Source of the DNA: Fictibacillus phosphorivorans
Lineage (GTDB): Bacteria; Bacillota; Bacilli; Bacillales; Fictibacillaceae
Direction: 5' to 3'
Assembly: GCF_001619875.1 (NCBI RefSeq)
Contig: NZ_LRFC01000012.1
Coordinates: 1-64,000, forward strand
DNA: 64,000 bases
Of the stretch, positions 8,782 to 18,007 are shown piece after piece. Position numbers and translations under genes: made by a program. Positions within the stretch are counted from its first letter, which is position 1, and each line of letters starts with the position of its first letter. The notes beneath the pieces are model-generated. The model searched no databases, was not told the DNA's origin, and saw only the letters and a program-made list of their open reading frames with translations.

Positions 8782-9927
8782 GTGACAAGTGCCCAGTTGA
8801 AAGAAGAGATTGTTGCATATAGTAAAGAAATCGGAATTGACAAAATTGGCTTCGCACAAGCTGATGTCTTTGGTGAGCTAAAAGAACGTCTCCGATTACA
8901 GCAAGACCTTGGCTATCAATCAGGATTTGAAGAAAGTGATATTGAGAAAAGAACAGAGCCTGAGAGACTGCTTTCGGGTGCTTCGAGCATTATATCTATC
9001 GCTCTAGCATATCCTTCCAAAATGAAAAACGCTCCAAGAAGTGTTAAGGGAGAACGAAGAGGTATTTTTTGCAGAGCATCATGGGGGAAAGATTACCACC
9101 ATATATTAAGAGAAAAGCTTTCATTGCTGGAGAATTTTATTATAAAAAAAGTTCCAGAAGCAAATGTGAGATCAATGGTAGACACAGGTGAACTTTCAGA
9201 CAGGGCTGTCGCTGAAAGAGCGGGTATCGGATGGAGTGCTAAAAACTGTGCGATCATGTCTCCCGAGTTTGGCTCCTATATGTATCTCGGAGAAATGATC
9301 ACAAACCTGGCACTTCCGCCAGACACGCCAATGGAAGATCAATGCGGTTCCTGCAACAAATGTGTTGAGGCATGCCCGACTGGTGCACTCGTGCAAGGAG
9401 GACAGCTCGATTCGTCTAAGTGTATTGCTTTTTTAACCCAAACAAAAGGTTTTCTGCCTGACCAATATAGAGACAAATTAGGAAATCGGCTTTATGGCTG
9501 TGATACGTGTCAGACAGTATGTCCTGAAAATAAGGGGAAAGATTTTCACCACCACGTTGAAATGGAGCCTGATCCAGAGATTGCAAAGCCGCTATTAAAG
9601 CCGTTGTTGTCTATGAGCAATAGAGAGTTCAAAGAAAAATTCGGGTATGTTTCAGGCAGCTGGAGAGGGAAGAAACCGATTCAGCGCAATGCGATTATCG
9701 CTTTAGCTCATTTTAAAGATAAAACAGCTGTATCAGATCTCGTAAACGTATTAAACCATGACCCTAGACCTGTAATAAGAGGAACGGCAGCTTGGGCAAT
9801 TGGTAAGATTGGCGGAGATGGTGCGGAATTGGAACTATTATCTGCAAAAGAGCGCGAAAAAGACGATTTGGTACAGCTAGAGATAGAAAAGGGACTGAAA
9901 ATGGTTCGAAATCAAGAAATTTCGTAA
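8782..9927 (+). CDS. queG: epoxyqueuosine reductase
   Basis: Catalyses the last step of queuosine synthesis, reducing epoxyqueuosine to queuosine at position 34 of tRNAs for Tyr, His, Asn and Asp (three or four of which are in the upstream cluster). The GTG start at 8782 follows AAAGGAGGG by six bases. The 381-residue protein has the cobalamin-binding N-terminal domain, two 4Fe-4S clusters (CGSCNKCVEACPTGAL and CDTCQTVCPENKG, with SKCIAF), and HEAT-like repeats at the C-terminus (NDPRPVIRGTAAWAIGKIGG-like). Length and motif order fit QueG. The order queG, ogt, amidase, trmL resembles B. subtilis yhbA-yhbB-cspR. Confidence 0.95.
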   Translation: MTSAQLKEEIVAYSKEIGIDKIGFAQADVFGELKERLRLQQDLGYQSGFEESDIEKRTEPERLLSGASSIISIALAYPSKMKNAPRSVKGERRGIFCRASWGKDYHHILREKLSLLENFIIKKVPEANVRSMVDTGELSDRAVAERAGIGWSAKNCAIMSPEFGSYMYLGEMITNLALPPDTPMEDQCGSCNKCVEACPTGALVQGGQLDSSKCIAFLTQTKGFLPDQYRDKLGNRLYGCDTCQTVCPENKGKDFHHHVEMEPDPEIAKPLLKPLLSMSNREFKEKFGYVSGSWRGKKPIQRNAIIALAHFKDKTAVSDLVNVLNHDPRPVIRGTAAWAIGKIGGDGAELELLSAKEREKDDLVQLEIEKGLKMVRNQEIS

Positions 9928-9986
9928 TCGCATATGTTTGGAGTGTCCGATATAGTAAGGTCAAGTAATGAAAAGAAGGGATAATT

Positions 9987-10523
9987 ATGTGTCAGATTAA
10001 AACGTTACTCTATTACGAAGAAATGGAAAGCGTAATCGGACCGTTAACAATCATTGCAACGGAGAACGGAATCTGCCGTCTCGATTTTGGTTCAATGGAG
10101 GATAACCTTCCATCTTTACGTTCATGGATGGCTAAACATTTTATTAAGGGAGAACTTATACATTCTCCTGTGTATTTGGAAGATGCCGTTCAGCAATTAC
10201 ATGCATACTTTGCAGGCAACCTGCATGAGTTTAGCGTGAACTACGATTTGTTTGGTACCGTTTTTCAAAAGAAGGTATGGAACCAGCTTTCGACTATTCC
10301 TTATGGTTCGACTTGTTCATACAAGGAAGTTGCTCAAGGCATTGGAGCAGCTAAAGCTGTTCGTGCTGTAGGCAGCGCGAATAACCAGAATCCTGTACCG
10401 GTATTTATTCCATGCCATCGCGTTATTGGGAGTAATGGAGCACTTGTTGGATACGGCGGGGGATTAGACAAAAAAGAAATATTATTATCGATTGAACAGA
10501 ATAGCTGTAAGAAGACATCCTAG
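9987..10523 (+). CDS. ogt: methylated-DNA-protein cysteine methyltransferase
   Basis: Suicide DNA repair enzyme that transfers alkyl groups from O6-alkylguanine to its own cysteine. The catalytic motif IPCHRVIGSNG places the acceptor Cys at about residue 143, and the helix-turn-helix with the arginine finger is in SYKEVAQGIGAAKAVRAVGSA. The C-terminal GYGGGLDKKEILL is canonical. At 178 residues it is an Ogt/AdaB-type single-function protein without an Ada regulatory domain. It lies 59 bases after queG and ends at a terminator, so the two may be cotranscribed. Confidence 0.95.
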   Translation: MCQIKTLLYYEEMESVIGPLTIIATENGICRLDFGSMEDNLPSLRSWMAKHFIKGELIHSPVYLEDAVQQLHAYFAGNLHEFSVNYDLFGTVFQKKVWNQLSTIPYGSTCSYKEVAQGIGAAKAVRAVGSANNQNPVPVFIPCHRVIGSNGALVGYGGGLDKKEILLSIEQNSCKKTS

Positions 10524-10548
10524 AGCCCTTAAAGGGTTCTTTTTTTTG
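10523..10548 (+). terminator. terminator after ogt
   Basis: GAGCCCTT/AAGGGTTC stem-loop with T8, immediately at the ogt stop. Confidence 0.85.
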
Positions 10549-10589
10549 ATATCTCACTCATATGTTAGTAAAAGCAGGAGGGATGTCTG

Positions 10590-11471
10590 ATGTGGATGGA
10601 AACACTTAAAGCTTATATTCAAAACCAATCGCAGTGGATGATTCATGCAGATGCAGATGGAAGAGGCTTCTTTTTACGAGAAGAACAAGAAAGCTTTATA
10701 CGTAAAAAACAAATGTATACCGATAGAAATGCGTATATCGTGAACAACCAAACGAATGGAAGTGTTTTGCGAACGACTGAGACGGCGGGAAAGGTGCAGG
10801 TAGATTATTTGGTCCATTATAGTTTCTTGATTAAGCATGGATTTGACTTTTATGTAGAAGAGATGTCTCAAGAACGGAGAGCCATTTTTCAAGAAGGTGA
10901 TATGAAAAGTGATGAACCCGTTAACGTTGAAGGCAATTATCGTGAATTGCCGAAGATCGAACGTGAAAATGAATCGATCGCACCCACGAAAGGCGGTTAT
11001 GACAGACTTGCTGCTGTAAGATATGCAGAGCGATGGTGGAATACGTTTAATCCTGCTTATAAATCGTTTGAGAATGATTGCACGAATTATATTTCACAAA
11101 GTCTTCATGCTGGCGGGATTCCGATGACATCTCAATCTATTAAGTCTAAGGGCTGGTGGATGCGAAACAATTCCTGGAGCTATAGCTGGTCTGTAGCGAA
11201 TGCGCTTAGGTGGTATTTGAGCGGATCGAAATCAAGTCTTCAAGCCCAAGAAAAGTCTGCAGCTCATTTGTTATTGCCGGGAGATGTAATCTGCTATGAC
11301 TTTGATGGTGACGGCCATTATCAGCATACGACAATTGTTGTTGCAAAGGATCCTTCTGGTGAACCACTCGTAAATGCACATACGACAAACAGCAGAATGC
11401 GGTATTGGGGCTATGAAGATTCAACTGCATATACAAAACGTATTCAATATAAATTTTTTCATATTCTGTAA
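10590..11471 (+). CDS. amidase-domain protein (Amidase_6, YhbB-like)
   Basis: Probable cell-wall amidase or peptidase of the CHAP/NlpC-like papain fold. The C-terminal half (about residues 135-290) has YDRLAAVRYAERWW, then FENDCTNYISQSLHAGG with the likely nucleophilic Cys, and GDVICYDFDGDGHYQHTTIVV with the likely catalytic His, which is the Amidase_6 pattern. The N-terminal half is a variable region without a signal peptide. In B. subtilis the same slot between queG and cspR is held by yhbB. ATG follows AGGAGGG. The absence of a signal peptide makes the site of action (cytosol or mother cell) uncertain. Confidence 0.8.
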   Translation: MWMETLKAYIQNQSQWMIHADADGRGFFLREEQESFIRKKQMYTDRNAYIVNNQTNGSVLRTTETAGKVQVDYLVHYSFLIKHGFDFYVEEMSQERRAIFQEGDMKSDEPVNVEGNYRELPKIERENESIAPTKGGYDRLAAVRYAERWWNTFNPAYKSFENDCTNYISQSLHAGGIPMTSQSIKSKGWWMRNNSWSYSWSVANALRWYLSGSKSSLQAQEKSAAHLLLPGDVICYDFDGDGHYQHTTIVVAKDPSGEPLVNAHTTNSRMRYWGYEDSTAYTKRIQYKFFHIL

Positions 11472-11558
11472 GGGGAAAGCTTGCCTTCGAAAGAGTGATA
11501 TTCCTAAAAAAGTGCTATAATAAGTACTTGTTGGAATATTGTTTTTGAGGTGAGCTTT

Positions 11559-12032
11559 TTGGCTATACATGTTGTATTATTTGAACCGTTAATTCCTGCA
11601 AACACAGGAAATATCGCACGGACTTGTGCAGGGACCGGCGCACACTTGCATTTGATTCATCCACTCGGCTTTTCTTTGGAAGACAAATACTTAAAGCGTG
11701 CTGGGCTTGATTATTGGGAGCATGTAAAATTGTTTCATCATGATTCTTTGGATGCCTTTTATAGTGAATATCCTAATGGTGAGTTTTATTATATAACCAA
11801 ATTTGGTGAACAAACATACTCAGATTTTGATTACTCGGATTCAAAGAAGGATGTCTTTTTTATTTTTGGAAAAGAAACAAAGGGACTTCCTCGAGAGGTA
11901 ATCGATGCGAACATGGAAAGGTGTTTGCGCATTCCGATGAATGAACATATTCGTTCATTGAACTTATCGAATACAGCAGCGATCTTAATCTATGAAGCGC
12001 TGCGTCAGCAAAGTTTTGGAGAGTTGAAATAA
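11559..12032 (+). CDS. trmL: tRNA (cytidine/uridine-34 2'-O)-methyltransferase
   Basis: SPOUT-class methyltransferase (TrmL, CspR) that 2'-O-methylates the wobble base of tRNA-Leu isoacceptors. It has the trefoil-knot signatures EPLIPANTGNIARTCAG at the N-terminus, FIFGKETKGLP in the middle and IPMNEHIRSLNLSNTAAI near the C-terminus. The TTG at 11559 is preferred over the GTG at 11550 because GAGGTGAG lies just upstream and the resulting MAIHVVLF matches the usual family start. The protein is 157 residues, normal for the family. Confidence 0.93.
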   Translation: MAIHVVLFEPLIPANTGNIARTCAGTGAHLHLIHPLGFSLEDKYLKRAGLDYWEHVKLFHHDSLDAFYSEYPNGEFYYITKFGEQTYSDFDYSDSKKDVFFIFGKETKGLPREVIDANMERCLRIPMNEHIRSLNLSNTAAILIYEALRQQSFGELK

Positions 12033-12043
12033 ACTGTTGACTA

Positions 12044-12186
12044 TTGGAAGTGGTTGATTTCCGCTCCAGGTGCTCGCTTTCCGCGGGGCAGGCGGTGAGC
12101 CACATTCGGACGTTACACTCTTAAGTGTCTCACCAGCCCGCCTGTCCCGCAGGAGTCTCGCACCTTGCACTCCAATCAACTTGTCA
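12044..12186. repeat. long imperfect palindromic repeat, copy A
   Basis: A GC-rich imperfect palindrome ending in GTTGATTT/AATCAACT arms, with internal CTCGCTTTCCGCGGGGC, GCAGGCGGTGAGCC and the complementary CTCACC-GCCCGCCTGTCC. The same element recurs at 19580-19713 and, inverted and interrupted, at 20857-21115. It directly follows trmL. It could fold into a long hairpin RNA. No coding capacity is apparent. Confidence 0.85.
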
Positions 12187-12249
12187 ATGAAGAGAATGAG
12201 CAATCACAATGAACGAAAACAATAATCTTCTAGAGAAAAGATCCAAATA

Positions 12250-12284
12250 AAAAAACGTCCTTGATTAAAAAGGGACGTTTTTAC
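12250..12284 (-). terminator. bidirectional terminator
   Basis: AAAAACGTCC...GGACGTTTTT hairpin, 18 bases past the stop of the 29-residue minus-strand gene. Confidence 0.8.
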
Positions 12285-12301
12285 TTCCATATGTACATGG
12301 A

Positions 12302-12391
12302 TTAGTTTTTTCCAGGACGATCGTTGTAGCCTGCTGTAAAGATTGCAGTCAGGAAGGCGAGCATCACGAGTAGGATGAGGATAAAATCCAT
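12302..12391 (-). CDS. 29-residue single-pass membrane peptide
   Basis: A reading frame too short for usual gene finders. The minus strand reads AAAGGAGG, a seven-base gap, then ATG; the product begins MDFILILLVMLAFLTAIFTA and ends GYNDRPGKN, followed by TAA and a terminator. One hydrophobic helix with a charged tail resembles the many sporulation-associated micro-membrane proteins of Bacillus, but I recognise no family. The ribosome site, stop and terminator together make it a convincing small gene. Confidence 0.7.
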   Translation of the reverse strand: MDFILILLVMLAFLTAIFTAGYNDRPGKN

Positions 12392-12517
12392 TTGAACTCC
12401 TCCTTTGAAAGTAGTCTTATTCTTTCCATTCTCTCTACTCATTATAAATGAAAACGGTTTTCATGGGAATGCATTTCTGCGAAGATTTAACATTTTGAGG
12501 GGATTCGTGTTGCGCTA

Positions 12518-13075
12518 ATGAAGAAGAACGTTTATATGACAGGGTATCTTCCGTTGTTTTCGATTATCCTGTTCAGCTCGGGTTTTGCCATTTACTTTGA
12601 AAGACTTTTAATTGATAAGCTAAAATACTTTGGCGTTTATCAAGGAATGCAGGAACTGTTTAAAGATCATGTGATACACCTGTCTGTCGGTTTTTGTTTA
12701 TTTTTATTGTTCTTTATGGGATTTGCCGCTCTGAAGTTATTGTCTGATACACTGACTCATTTAAGTTTGTTCTTTTTCTCGAGTGATTCAGAAGGGACGC
12801 TTCTTCAGGAAGGAAAAAGCGGGGGATGGTTCTTTTTTGCTGGCGGTATGCTTGCCATTATCTTTAACCACTCTGTGTTGCTCATATGTATCGTGTTTGT
12901 CGCAGCATCACTTGTGTACTTCTTTTATCTTTTACTGAGAATCGGCGGAAACTTAACTACATTTGGCATTATCGGCATGGTATTCATGCACTTGTTCTTT
13001 TGGGCAGGCTTCGGTTTGATTGTTGTTTATACGGTGCTGCGACTTTATAATGCATTCGTTGCGGCGATTACATAG
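12518..13075 (+). CDS. YufK-like (DUF5366) integral membrane protein
   Basis: A 185-residue hydrophobic protein with about five membrane segments (roughly residues 10-28, 52-75, 104-118, 120-140, 150-175) and no enzymatic motif. Size, the N-terminal GYLPLFSIILFSSGFAIY and the overall layout suggest the YufK/DUF5366 family of Bacillaceae; function unknown. The only start in frame is ATG 12518, about 14 bases from GAGGGG, an unusually long gap. A 21-bp-period array follows, between this gene and the convergent PBP gene. Confidence 0.6.
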   Translation: MKKNVYMTGYLPLFSIILFSSGFAIYFERLLIDKLKYFGVYQGMQELFKDHVIHLSVGFCLFLLFFMGFAALKLLSDTLTHLSLFFFSSDSEGTLLQEGKSGGWFFFAGGMLAIIFNHSVLLICIVFVAASLVYFFYLLLRIGGNLTTFGIIGMVFMHLFFWAGFGLIVVYTVLRLYNAFVAAIT

Positions 13076-13098
13076 ACCTTTATCCTATTTGGTATTAG

Positions 13099-13247
13099 CC
13101 GCGTTGTTGAATAGTGCAAACTCGCGGGTATATCATGAGTTCTCGCGGGATTATTTGGCTTTTTCGCGGGATTTAACCCAAATCTCGCGGGATTAATATA
13201 GAAAGTCGCGGAAATAGCCAAAATTTTCGTAGAATGCCGATTTATAA
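13099..13247. repeat. 21-bp-period intergenic array 2 (TCGCGGGATT core)
   Basis: The core TCGCGG starts at 13122, 13143, 13164, 13185 and 13206, then a decayed TCGTAG at 13227: five successive spacings of exactly 21 bp. Three cores read TCGCGGGATT. The rest of each unit differs. It lies between convergent genes, 25 bases after the first gene. Confidence 0.88.
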
Positions 13248-13301
13248 GTACGCATGTACCACTAAAAAACCTGTCGCTCAACGAGTGACAGGTTTCTTCA
13301 T

Positions 13302-15140
13302 TCATTTCTGATATGCTTTTTTCATAATATCTCGCCAAATCATCACTTCAGGAGAAGATTTCTCAATCGATCGAAGACTGCCAGGTGTATCACGGCCTAC
13401 CCAAACGCCAGCCGTATAGCGATCTGTCAGCCCTACAAACCAAAGATCCTTTACATCGTTTGTCGTTCCGGTCTTTCCACCAATGTACGTCGAGCCCGAA
13501 AACCTTGCGTCCCTTGCTGTTCCAGAAACTGTTACGGCTTCAAGCATTTCACGCATCACGGTGTTTGTCTTCTCACTCCATACTCTAACAGGCTGTTCGT
13601 TCCATTTATACAAAACCCTTCCGCTCTTATCCTTTACAGTTGTTATCAATCTAGGTTTAACATACGTTCCGTTTGAACTAAAAGTCGTATAGGCACTAGT
13701 AAGTTCAAGCGGAGAAAAGCCATTCGAAAAACCGCCGAGTGCACTTGCAAGCTGATGATCTTCAAGCGTAACAGATGAAAATTCAAAGAGATCTAAATAA
13801 GAAAAAGCTTTCTCTACACCTGTTTTCTTTAATGCACGGACAGCGGCTGTATTAATTGAACTTGCCATCGCTTTTTTTAATGAGACCGTCCCATAAGACG
13901 CCCCACCGTAGTTGTTTGGACAATAATTCCCTTCACAAATCTTCGCTGCTGATAGGAGTGAATGCGGTTTTGCCCCGAACACATCAACATACGGTGCATA
14001 AGCGAGAAGTGGCTTAATCGCAGAGCCCGGCTGCCTTTTTGCTTGATAGGCTCGGTTGAATTCATCTAAACCGACTTGTTTACCTCCTACCATGGCGACT
14101 ATCTGTTTCGAAGCATGATCTACAACTACAGCAGCTCCTTCTACACCTGAATAAGGCAAGCGCCCTTTAATCGCTTGCAAAACTACTGTCTGCAACTTAG
14201 AATCTAATGACGTTTCAACGACAACACCGCTTCTTAACAGTTTGTCTCTCTGAAGCACAAGCTCTTTGGCCGTCAATCCCTTATTACTTGGCGCCTCAGC
14301 CAGCAAGCTCAGCAGTTCGTCTTTAATATAACCAACAACTTCAGGAAAGGGGACAGTCTGCTGTGAAACATTTAATTTAATCGGTTGTTTAATTGCCGCA
14401 CCATACAATGCTTCATCGATAAATCCCTGGTTCCTCATCTTATCCAAAATCCATTTTTGCCGTTTCTTTGTGTTGTCGAGCTTTGTTAATGGATTATATA
14501 GCTCCGGATTGTTAGGAATCGCTGCAAGGAGTGCGGATTCCCCTAATGTAAGCTCAGTAGCCGTTTTATTAAAGTAATAACGGCTCGCTTTTTCAATGCC
14601 GTACACACCATTTTGGAAATAGATGGTGTTGATATAAAGCTCGAGGATCTCCTCTTTTGTTAACTGTTGCTCAATTCGATAAGAGATTAGTAATTCTTTT
14701 AATTTCCTGTCATATGTACGTTCTTGTGTTAAAAAAAGATTGCGTGACAGTTGCTGTGTTATTGTGCTTCCGCCTTGCTGAATGCCTCCGTCTTTTGAGT
14801 TGGCAATAAATGCGCGAGCGATTGCTTTACCGTCTATACCATGATGCTGTAAGAAGTATTGATCTTCTGTTGCGATAAACGCTTGGCGGATATATTCGGG
14901 TATTTCTTTATAAGACAGATAGATACGGCTTTCTTCACCTCTGAATTCGAAAAGAAGATTCCCGTTTTGGTCGAGAAGACGGCTGTTCTCATCAAGGTCA
15001 ATATTTTCTACCTTTGCGAGCGTTTGAACCGCTTTTTGAAACGGAATATAGTTTTCGAATTCATTTCTTAATCCAACAAAGGAAAAGAACACAACACTCA
15101 GTAAAAAGAGCAGCGCAACAAGGCCAAGCTTCTGATTCAT
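13302..15140 (-). CDS. class A penicillin-binding protein (transglycosylase/transpeptidase)
   Basis: Bifunctional peptidoglycan synthase anchored by an N-terminal membrane helix (about residues 5-23). The GT51 domain shows ATEDQYFLQHHG with catalytic Glu92, QGGSTITQQLSRN and the KELLISYRIEQQLTKEEILELY block. The transpeptidase domain has SxxK at QPGSAIKP (Ser373), SSIN at 427-430 and KTGTT at 555-559. At 612 residues it is shorter than PBP1 (PonA) and lacks a disordered C-terminal tail, more like the sporulation-linked PbpF/PbpG types (inference). It is convergent with the YufK-like gene and divergent from prkA, itself a mother-cell gene in B. subtilis. Confidence 0.9.
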   Translation of the reverse strand: MNQKLGLVALLFLLSVVFFSFVGLRNEFENYIPFQKAVQTLAKVENIDLDENSRLLDQNGNLLFEFRGEESRIYLSYKEIPEYIRQAFIATEDQYFLQHHGIDGKAIARAFIANSKDGGIQQGGSTITQQLSRNLFLTQERTYDRKLKELLISYRIEQQLTKEEILELYINTIYFQNGVYGIEKASRYYFNKTATELTLGESALLAAIPNNPELYNPLTKLDNTKKRQKWILDKMRNQGFIDEALYGAAIKQPIKLNVSQQTVPFPEVVGYIKDELLSLLAEAPSNKGLTAKELVLQRDKLLRSGVVVETSLDSKLQTVVLQAIKGRLPYSGVEGAAVVVDHASKQIVAMVGGKQVGLDEFNRAYQAKRQPGSAIKPLLAYAPYVDVFGAKPHSLLSAAKICEGNYCPNNYGGASYGTVSLKKAMASSINTAAVRALKKTGVEKAFSYLDLFEFSSVTLEDHQLASALGGFSNGFSPLELTSAYTTFSSNGTYVKPRLITTVKDKSGRVLYKWNEQPVRVWSEKTNTVMREMLEAVTVSGTARDARFSGSTYIGGKTGTTNDVKDLWFVGLTDRYTAGVWVGRDTPGSLRSIEKSSPEVMIWRDIMKKAYQK

Positions 15141-15240
15141 AGTACTTTCTCCGTTTCAAAACACAATGATAAACATATTTTACCATGAAAGGGATAAGAG
15201 AGATTCTTCGTTTTTTAAATAAAAAATCACTATTCAAACA

Positions 15241-15269
15241 GAATGATTACGGACATCCCCGCATAGAGT
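15241..15269 (+). promoter_or_regulatory. possible sigma-E-type promoter of prkA
   Basis: GAATGATT, a 13-base gap and CATAGAGT, about 43 bases before the prkA start, roughly fit the sigma-E pattern (KMATATT / CATACAMT). prkA is a sigma-E gene in B. subtilis. The match is partial. Confidence 0.35.
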
Positions 15270-15311
15270 AGATTAACACTTGATGGAGCCAATACAATCA
15301 AGGAGGTACTC

Positions 15312-17207
15312 ATGGATATTTTATCGAGAATCCAACTGCATCGTGAAGAAGAACAGCGTTTAGCCTGGGAAGGTACCTTCGCTGAATACCTTGATATTTT
15401 ACGAGATCGGCCATTTGTAGCCCAGTCTGCGCATTCAAGAGTATACAACATGATTAAAGATGCTGGAATTTCAGAAAAGAATGGTCAAAAGGTGTATCAT
15501 TTTTTCAGCGATCAAATTTTTGGTTTAGAAGAATCGATCGAAAGACTTGTTGAAGAGTATTTTCATCCTGCCGCTAAACGCCTTGATGTCCGTAAACGTA
15601 TATTGTTGTTAATGGGGCCAGTATCCGGTGGTAAATCCACGTTAGTTACGATGTTGAAAAGAGGATTGGAGCAGTACACAAAAACACCTGCGGGAGCGGT
15701 TTATGCGATCAAAGGGTGTCCGATGCATGAAGATCCGCTTCATCTCATTCCGCAGCACCTTAGAAAAGATTTTTATGAGGATTATGGCATTCGTGTTGAA
15801 GGAAGCTTGTCCCCTCTAAATACGATGAGGTTAGAACACGAATATGATAATCGCATTGAAGATGTAATGGTAGAGCGCGTCTTTTTCTCTGAAGACAAGC
15901 GAACAGGAATCGGAACGTTCAGTCCATCTGATCCAAAGTCACAAGATATTGCTGACTTAACGGGCAGCATCGATTTCTCAACGATTGCTGAATACGGATC
16001 TGAATCTGATCCTCGTGCTTATCGTTTTGATGGTGAACTGAATAAAGCGAATCGAGGGATGATGGAGTTCCAGGAAATGCTGAAGTGTGATGAGAAGTTC
16101 TTATGGCACCTTCTTTCACTCACACAGGAGGGTAACTTTAAGGCCGGCCGTTTCGCCCTGATTTCGGCTGATGAGCTTATCGTAGCTCATACCAATGAAT
16201 CCGAATACAGATCTTTTATCGCAAACAAGAAAAATGAGGCGCTTCACTCCAGAATTATCGTGATGGGTGTTCCGTATAACTTAAAAGTTTCAGAAGAAGA
16301 GAAGATTTATGCGAAGATGATCTCTGAGAGTGATATGTCACATGTTCACATTGCCCCTCACGCATTAAGGGTAGCAGCAACGTTCTCAGTACTGACACGA
16401 TTAAAAGATTCAAAGAAACAAGGAATGGATTTATTAAAGAAGATGAGAATGTATGATGGGGAGATCGTTGAAGGGTTCAATCATGTGGATCTTGAAGAAT
16501 TGAAGAAAGAATTTTCGGATGAGGGTATGTCAGGTATTGATCCACGTTACGTGATTAACCGAATTTCTTCAGCCATTATTCGTAAAGAGTCACCTTCTAT
16601 CAACGCGTTAGATGTTCTGCGTTCATTAAAAGACGGGCTTGATCATCATGCATCCATATCGAAGGAAGATAAAGAAAGGTTTATTAACTTTATCTCGGCA
16701 GCTCGTAAAGAGTACGATGATATTGCGAAGAAAGAAGTACAAAAAGCGTTTGTTTACTCGTATGAAGAGTCTGCAAAAACGCTTATGGACAATTACCTCG
16801 ATAACGTTGAGGCGTATTGCAATAAAAATAAATTACGTGATCCGCTTACTGGTGAAGAGATGAGTCCTGATGAAAAATTAATGAGATCGATTGAAGAACA
16901 GATCGGGATTTCAGAGAATGCCAAAAAAGCGTTTCGTGAAGAAATACTTATTCGAATTTCAGCATATGCAAGAAAAGGAAAGAAATTTGACTATAATTCT
17001 CACGAGCGCCTAAGAGAAGCGATTCAGAAGAAATTGTTTGCTGATCTTAAAGATGTTGTTAAAATTACAACATCGTCTAAAACACCAGATGAGTCACAAC
17101 TGAAAAAGATTAATGAAGTTATTGCGCGCTTAGTTGATGAGCATGGCTACAATTCAACTAGTGCCAACGAACTACTGCGATATGTAGGTAGTTTACTGAA
17201 CCGATAA
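15312..17207 (+). CDS. prkA: PrkA serine protein kinase / AAA+ protein
   Basis: Cytoplasmic AAA+ protein of the PrkA family; described in B. subtilis as a sporulation kinase, with later work arguing for protease-like activity. Walker A GPVSGGKST lies at residues 103-111, and the AAA core is followed by a C-terminal kinase-like domain (DYNSHERLREAIQKKL). At 631 residues it has the normal family length. AGGAGG sits five bases before ATG. The partner yhbH is 1.2 kb downstream, separated by signal peptidase and a small gene, and spoVR is in the same window; the three homologues YeaG, YeaH and YcgB work as a set in Gram-negative bacteria. Confidence 0.95.
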   Translation: MDILSRIQLHREEEQRLAWEGTFAEYLDILRDRPFVAQSAHSRVYNMIKDAGISEKNGQKVYHFFSDQIFGLEESIERLVEEYFHPAAKRLDVRKRILLLMGPVSGGKSTLVTMLKRGLEQYTKTPAGAVYAIKGCPMHEDPLHLIPQHLRKDFYEDYGIRVEGSLSPLNTMRLEHEYDNRIEDVMVERVFFSEDKRTGIGTFSPSDPKSQDIADLTGSIDFSTIAEYGSESDPRAYRFDGELNKANRGMMEFQEMLKCDEKFLWHLLSLTQEGNFKAGRFALISADELIVAHTNESEYRSFIANKKNEALHSRIIVMGVPYNLKVSEEEKIYAKMISESDMSHVHIAPHALRVAATFSVLTRLKDSKKQGMDLLKKMRMYDGEIVEGFNHVDLEELKKEFSDEGMSGIDPRYVINRISSAIIRKESPSINALDVLRSLKDGLDHHASISKEDKERFINFISAARKEYDDIAKKEVQKAFVYSYEESAKTLMDNYLDNVEAYCNKNKLRDPLTGEEMSPDEKLMRSIEEQIGISENAKKAFREEILIRISAYARKGKKFDYNSHERLREAIQKKLFADLKDVVKITTSSKTPDESQLKKINEVIARLVDEHGYNSTSANELLRYVGSLLNR

Positions 17208-17214
17208 AATGGCG

Positions 17215-17261
17215 AAACACACCCGGACACGATGAAAGGTTGTCTTGGGTGTGTTTTTTTA
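17215..17261 (+). terminator. terminator after prkA
   Basis: AACACACCC-GGACA...TGTCTTGGGTGTGTT hairpin followed by T7. Confidence 0.88.
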
Positions 17262-17398
17262 CAAAAAAATAGGGAAAACTAAACAAATTCTCAAAAGAAA
17301 TTTGTCATCATGTTTATGATAAAAATAATTGAACTTGTATTTACTTATTTAAAAATGGTAAATTGATACTAATAAGCTAACTAAAGGAAGTGAGCTGT

Positions 17399-17974
17399 AT
17401 GAGCTCGGCTCGAAAAGAAAGAAACGGATTAGTAGATTGGATTAAAGCAATTGGAGTTGCACTTATTCTTGCTATTATTATAAAAAAGTTTCTGATCGAA
17501 CAATATGTTGTATATGGTGAATCAATGATGCCTACGATTCAAAATGGAAATCGTCTGATCATCAATAAGATAGGCTATGAAATCGGAAATCCAGAACGGT
17601 TCGACCTTGTTGTGTTCAAAGCAAATCCGAAAGAAGATTATATAAAACGAGTAATCGGCCTGCCCGGAGATCATATTGCGTATAAAGATGACAAACTTTA
17701 TATCAACAACAAAGCAGTAGCTGAACCTTATCTTCAAGAATTTAAAAAGTTTGCGGGTAATCGGACATTGACTGGAAACTTCACCCTTGAAGAGATTACG
17801 GGACATGACACGGTTCCAAAAGGCAAGATCTTCGTACTTGGCGATAATAGGCTGCATAGCATCGACAGTCGCCATATTGGTTTTGTAGAGATGACTGATA
17901 TTGTAGGAGAAGCAAATATTCGTTATTGGCCAGTCGACGAGATGAAAGTTTTTAATGGTTTTAAAAAGGAGTAA
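17399..17974 (+). CDS. sip: signal peptidase I
   Basis: Type I signal peptidase that cleaves exported preproteins at the outer face of the membrane. One N-terminal membrane anchor (about residues 14-30) is followed by box B GESMMPT with catalytic Ser42, and YIKRVIGLPGD with general-base Lys83. The conserved GDNR-LHSIDSRHIG block is present. The Ser-Lys dyad and 191-residue size match the Bacillus SipS/T/U/V group. ATG 17399 is chosen over the GTG at 17390 because the purine-rich AAAGGAAGTGAG overlaps that GTG. It is inserted between prkA and yhbH. Confidence 0.93.
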   Translation: MSSARKERNGLVDWIKAIGVALILAIIIKKFLIEQYVVYGESMMPTIQNGNRLIINKIGYEIGNPERFDLVVFKANPKEDYIKRVIGLPGDHIAYKDDKLYINNKAVAEPYLQEFKKFAGNRTLTGNFTLEEITGHDTVPKGKIFVLGDNRLHSIDSRHIGFVEMTDIVGEANIRYWPVDEMKVFNGFKKE

Positions 17975-18007
17975 ATGGGGAAAATTCTCTGTAAGAGGTG
18001 AATTCCT

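Noticed and set aside
13483-14065. Open frames antisense to the penicillin-binding protein gene
   Set aside because: Shadow frames without ribosome sites; the opposite strand carries a complete, motif-rich protein.
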